A stretch of 64,000 nt of DNA from Phycobacter azelaicus (GTDB lineage Bacteria > Pseudomonadota > Alphaproteobacteria > Rhodobacterales > Rhodobacteraceae): the NCBI RefSeq assembly GCF_014884385.1, contig NZ_WKFH01000003.1, positions 2,450,001 through 2,514,000 on the forward strand, written 5' to 3'. Positions 63,607 through 64,000 of this stretch are shown piece after piece. The first letter of the stretch is position 1; every line of letters starts with the position of its first letter. Made by a program: the position numbers and the translations under genes. The notes beneath the pieces are model-generated. The model was not told the DNA's origin, did not search any database, and saw nothing but the letters and a program-made list of their open reading frames with translations.

Positions 63607-64000
63607 TCAGGACGTGGCTGATATTTCGGTAAATTCCAGGAATGCACTGACACCTGCCGACTGGGGTTCCTTCCAGCAGCAGATCAGGTTCCGTTTCAGT
63701 TCGTGATCTTCGACCTCAAGGACATGCAGATCATCGCTGACCAGGCTTTTCGGAAAGAGGCCGACACCCAACCCCGCACGGATAAGATCCAAGGCGCGCT
63801 GATCCTGCGAGGTGCGATAGGTTACCTTGGGACGGATGTTCTGCTGTGACAGAAGTTGTCCGAAGACCTTGCGGTATTCGCAATGCCTGCGCGCGATGAA
63901 GGGGAGGTCATGCAGCGTGGTGAGTGGAGCCGATTTCTGCTCAGCGAGGCGGTGGTCTTGCGCCGTGGCAATGACATAGTGCTCGGTCGACAGAACGTGT
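63607..64000 (-). CDS. LysR-type regulator, C-terminal part
   Basis: The frame runs to the end of the window; about 131 C-terminal residues are visible (YRTSQDQRALDLIRAGLGVG, LFPKSLVSDDLHVLEVEDHE). The pattern of a periplasmic-binding-protein-like effector domain with the IRAGLGVGLFP helix is typical of LysR. The HTH lies beyond the window. It is convergent with the TetR gene, 17 bases away. Confidence 0.8.
   Translation of the reverse strand, partial: HVLSTEHYVIATAQDHRLAEQKSAPLTTLHDLPFIARRHCEYRKVFGQLLSQQNIRPKVTYRTSQDQRALDLIRAGLGVGLFPKSLVSDDLHVLEVEDHELKRNLICCWKEPQSAGVSAFLEFTEISATS

Overview
This 64 kb stretch is chromosomal DNA from an alphaproteobacterium of the Rhodobacteraceae, most likely the Roseobacter group. 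The evidence is the GC-rich coding style, a SAM-II riboswitch before metZ, a LexA box of the alphaproteobacterial direct-repeat type (GTTC-N7-GTTC), family-typical proteins (DUF2842, DUF1992, DUF4389, short thiamine pyrophosphokinase), and an aerobic CoA-dependent anthranilate cluster of the kind known from Azoarcus and many roseobacters. Species cannot be fixed from the sequence alone.

Layout. 1-5.9 kb: end of an unidentified gene (possibly a crotonase), an ornithine-cyclodeaminase/PhzF pair, an ArsR regulator divergent from that pair, a ferric-reductase-like flavocytochrome with a 35-residue membrane protein coupled to it, a DUF4389 protein, class I aldolase, and two small conserved proteins. 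6-11.9 kb: pyrG, secG, a cobalt-type nitrile hydratase operon, purA and a DUF2842 gene closed by a strong terminator. 11.9-32 kb: a long disordered protein, thiN, a DMT exporter, sdaA-GST, rpiA-gor, hflK-hflC-degP, a Crp/Fnr regulator, a lipoprotein, an SOS-box-controlled fragment of DnaE2, a 2Fe-2S ferredoxin, a GNAT/PAS-LuxR pair, purD and xseA. 32-45.5 kb: YhhN, ftsY, a DMT protein and yciB, a GST, riboswitch-controlled metZ, folE2, a histone-H1-like protein, trkH, lysC and ptsP.

45.5-53.3 kb: a 0.7 kb noncoding gap with a perfect DnaA box, then a catabolic cluster: fused 2-aminobenzoyl-CoA monooxygenase/reductase, SDR, MarR regulator, enoyl-CoA hydratase, internal terminator, acyl-CoA dehydrogenase and aryl-CoA ligase. 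Together these would activate anthranilate (or a close relative) to its CoA ester, dearomatise it and begin beta-oxidation-like breakdown; no thiolase is present in the window.

53.4-56.7 kb: tRNA-Cys(GCA), immediately followed by a tyrosine integrase, an excisionase-like gene, two divergent ribbon-helix-helix genes flanking palindromic operators, an exported protein and an XRE regulator. This is an integrative element whose far attachment site I did not find. 56.9-63.6 kb: two tandem modules, each with its own TetR regulator, an AhpD-like carboxymuconolactone-decarboxylase-family protein and conspicuous operator repeats: SDR-NnrU-CMD-membrane protein-FrnE/DsbA-TetR, and CMD-DoxX-DUF2798 divergent from a second TetR. 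The window ends inside a LysR gene.

The most notable points are the SOS-controlled DnaE2 remnant, the twin TetR/CMD modules, the riboswitch-plus-terminator before metZ, the small coupled membrane protein, and the tRNA-Cys island with its twin RHH operators.
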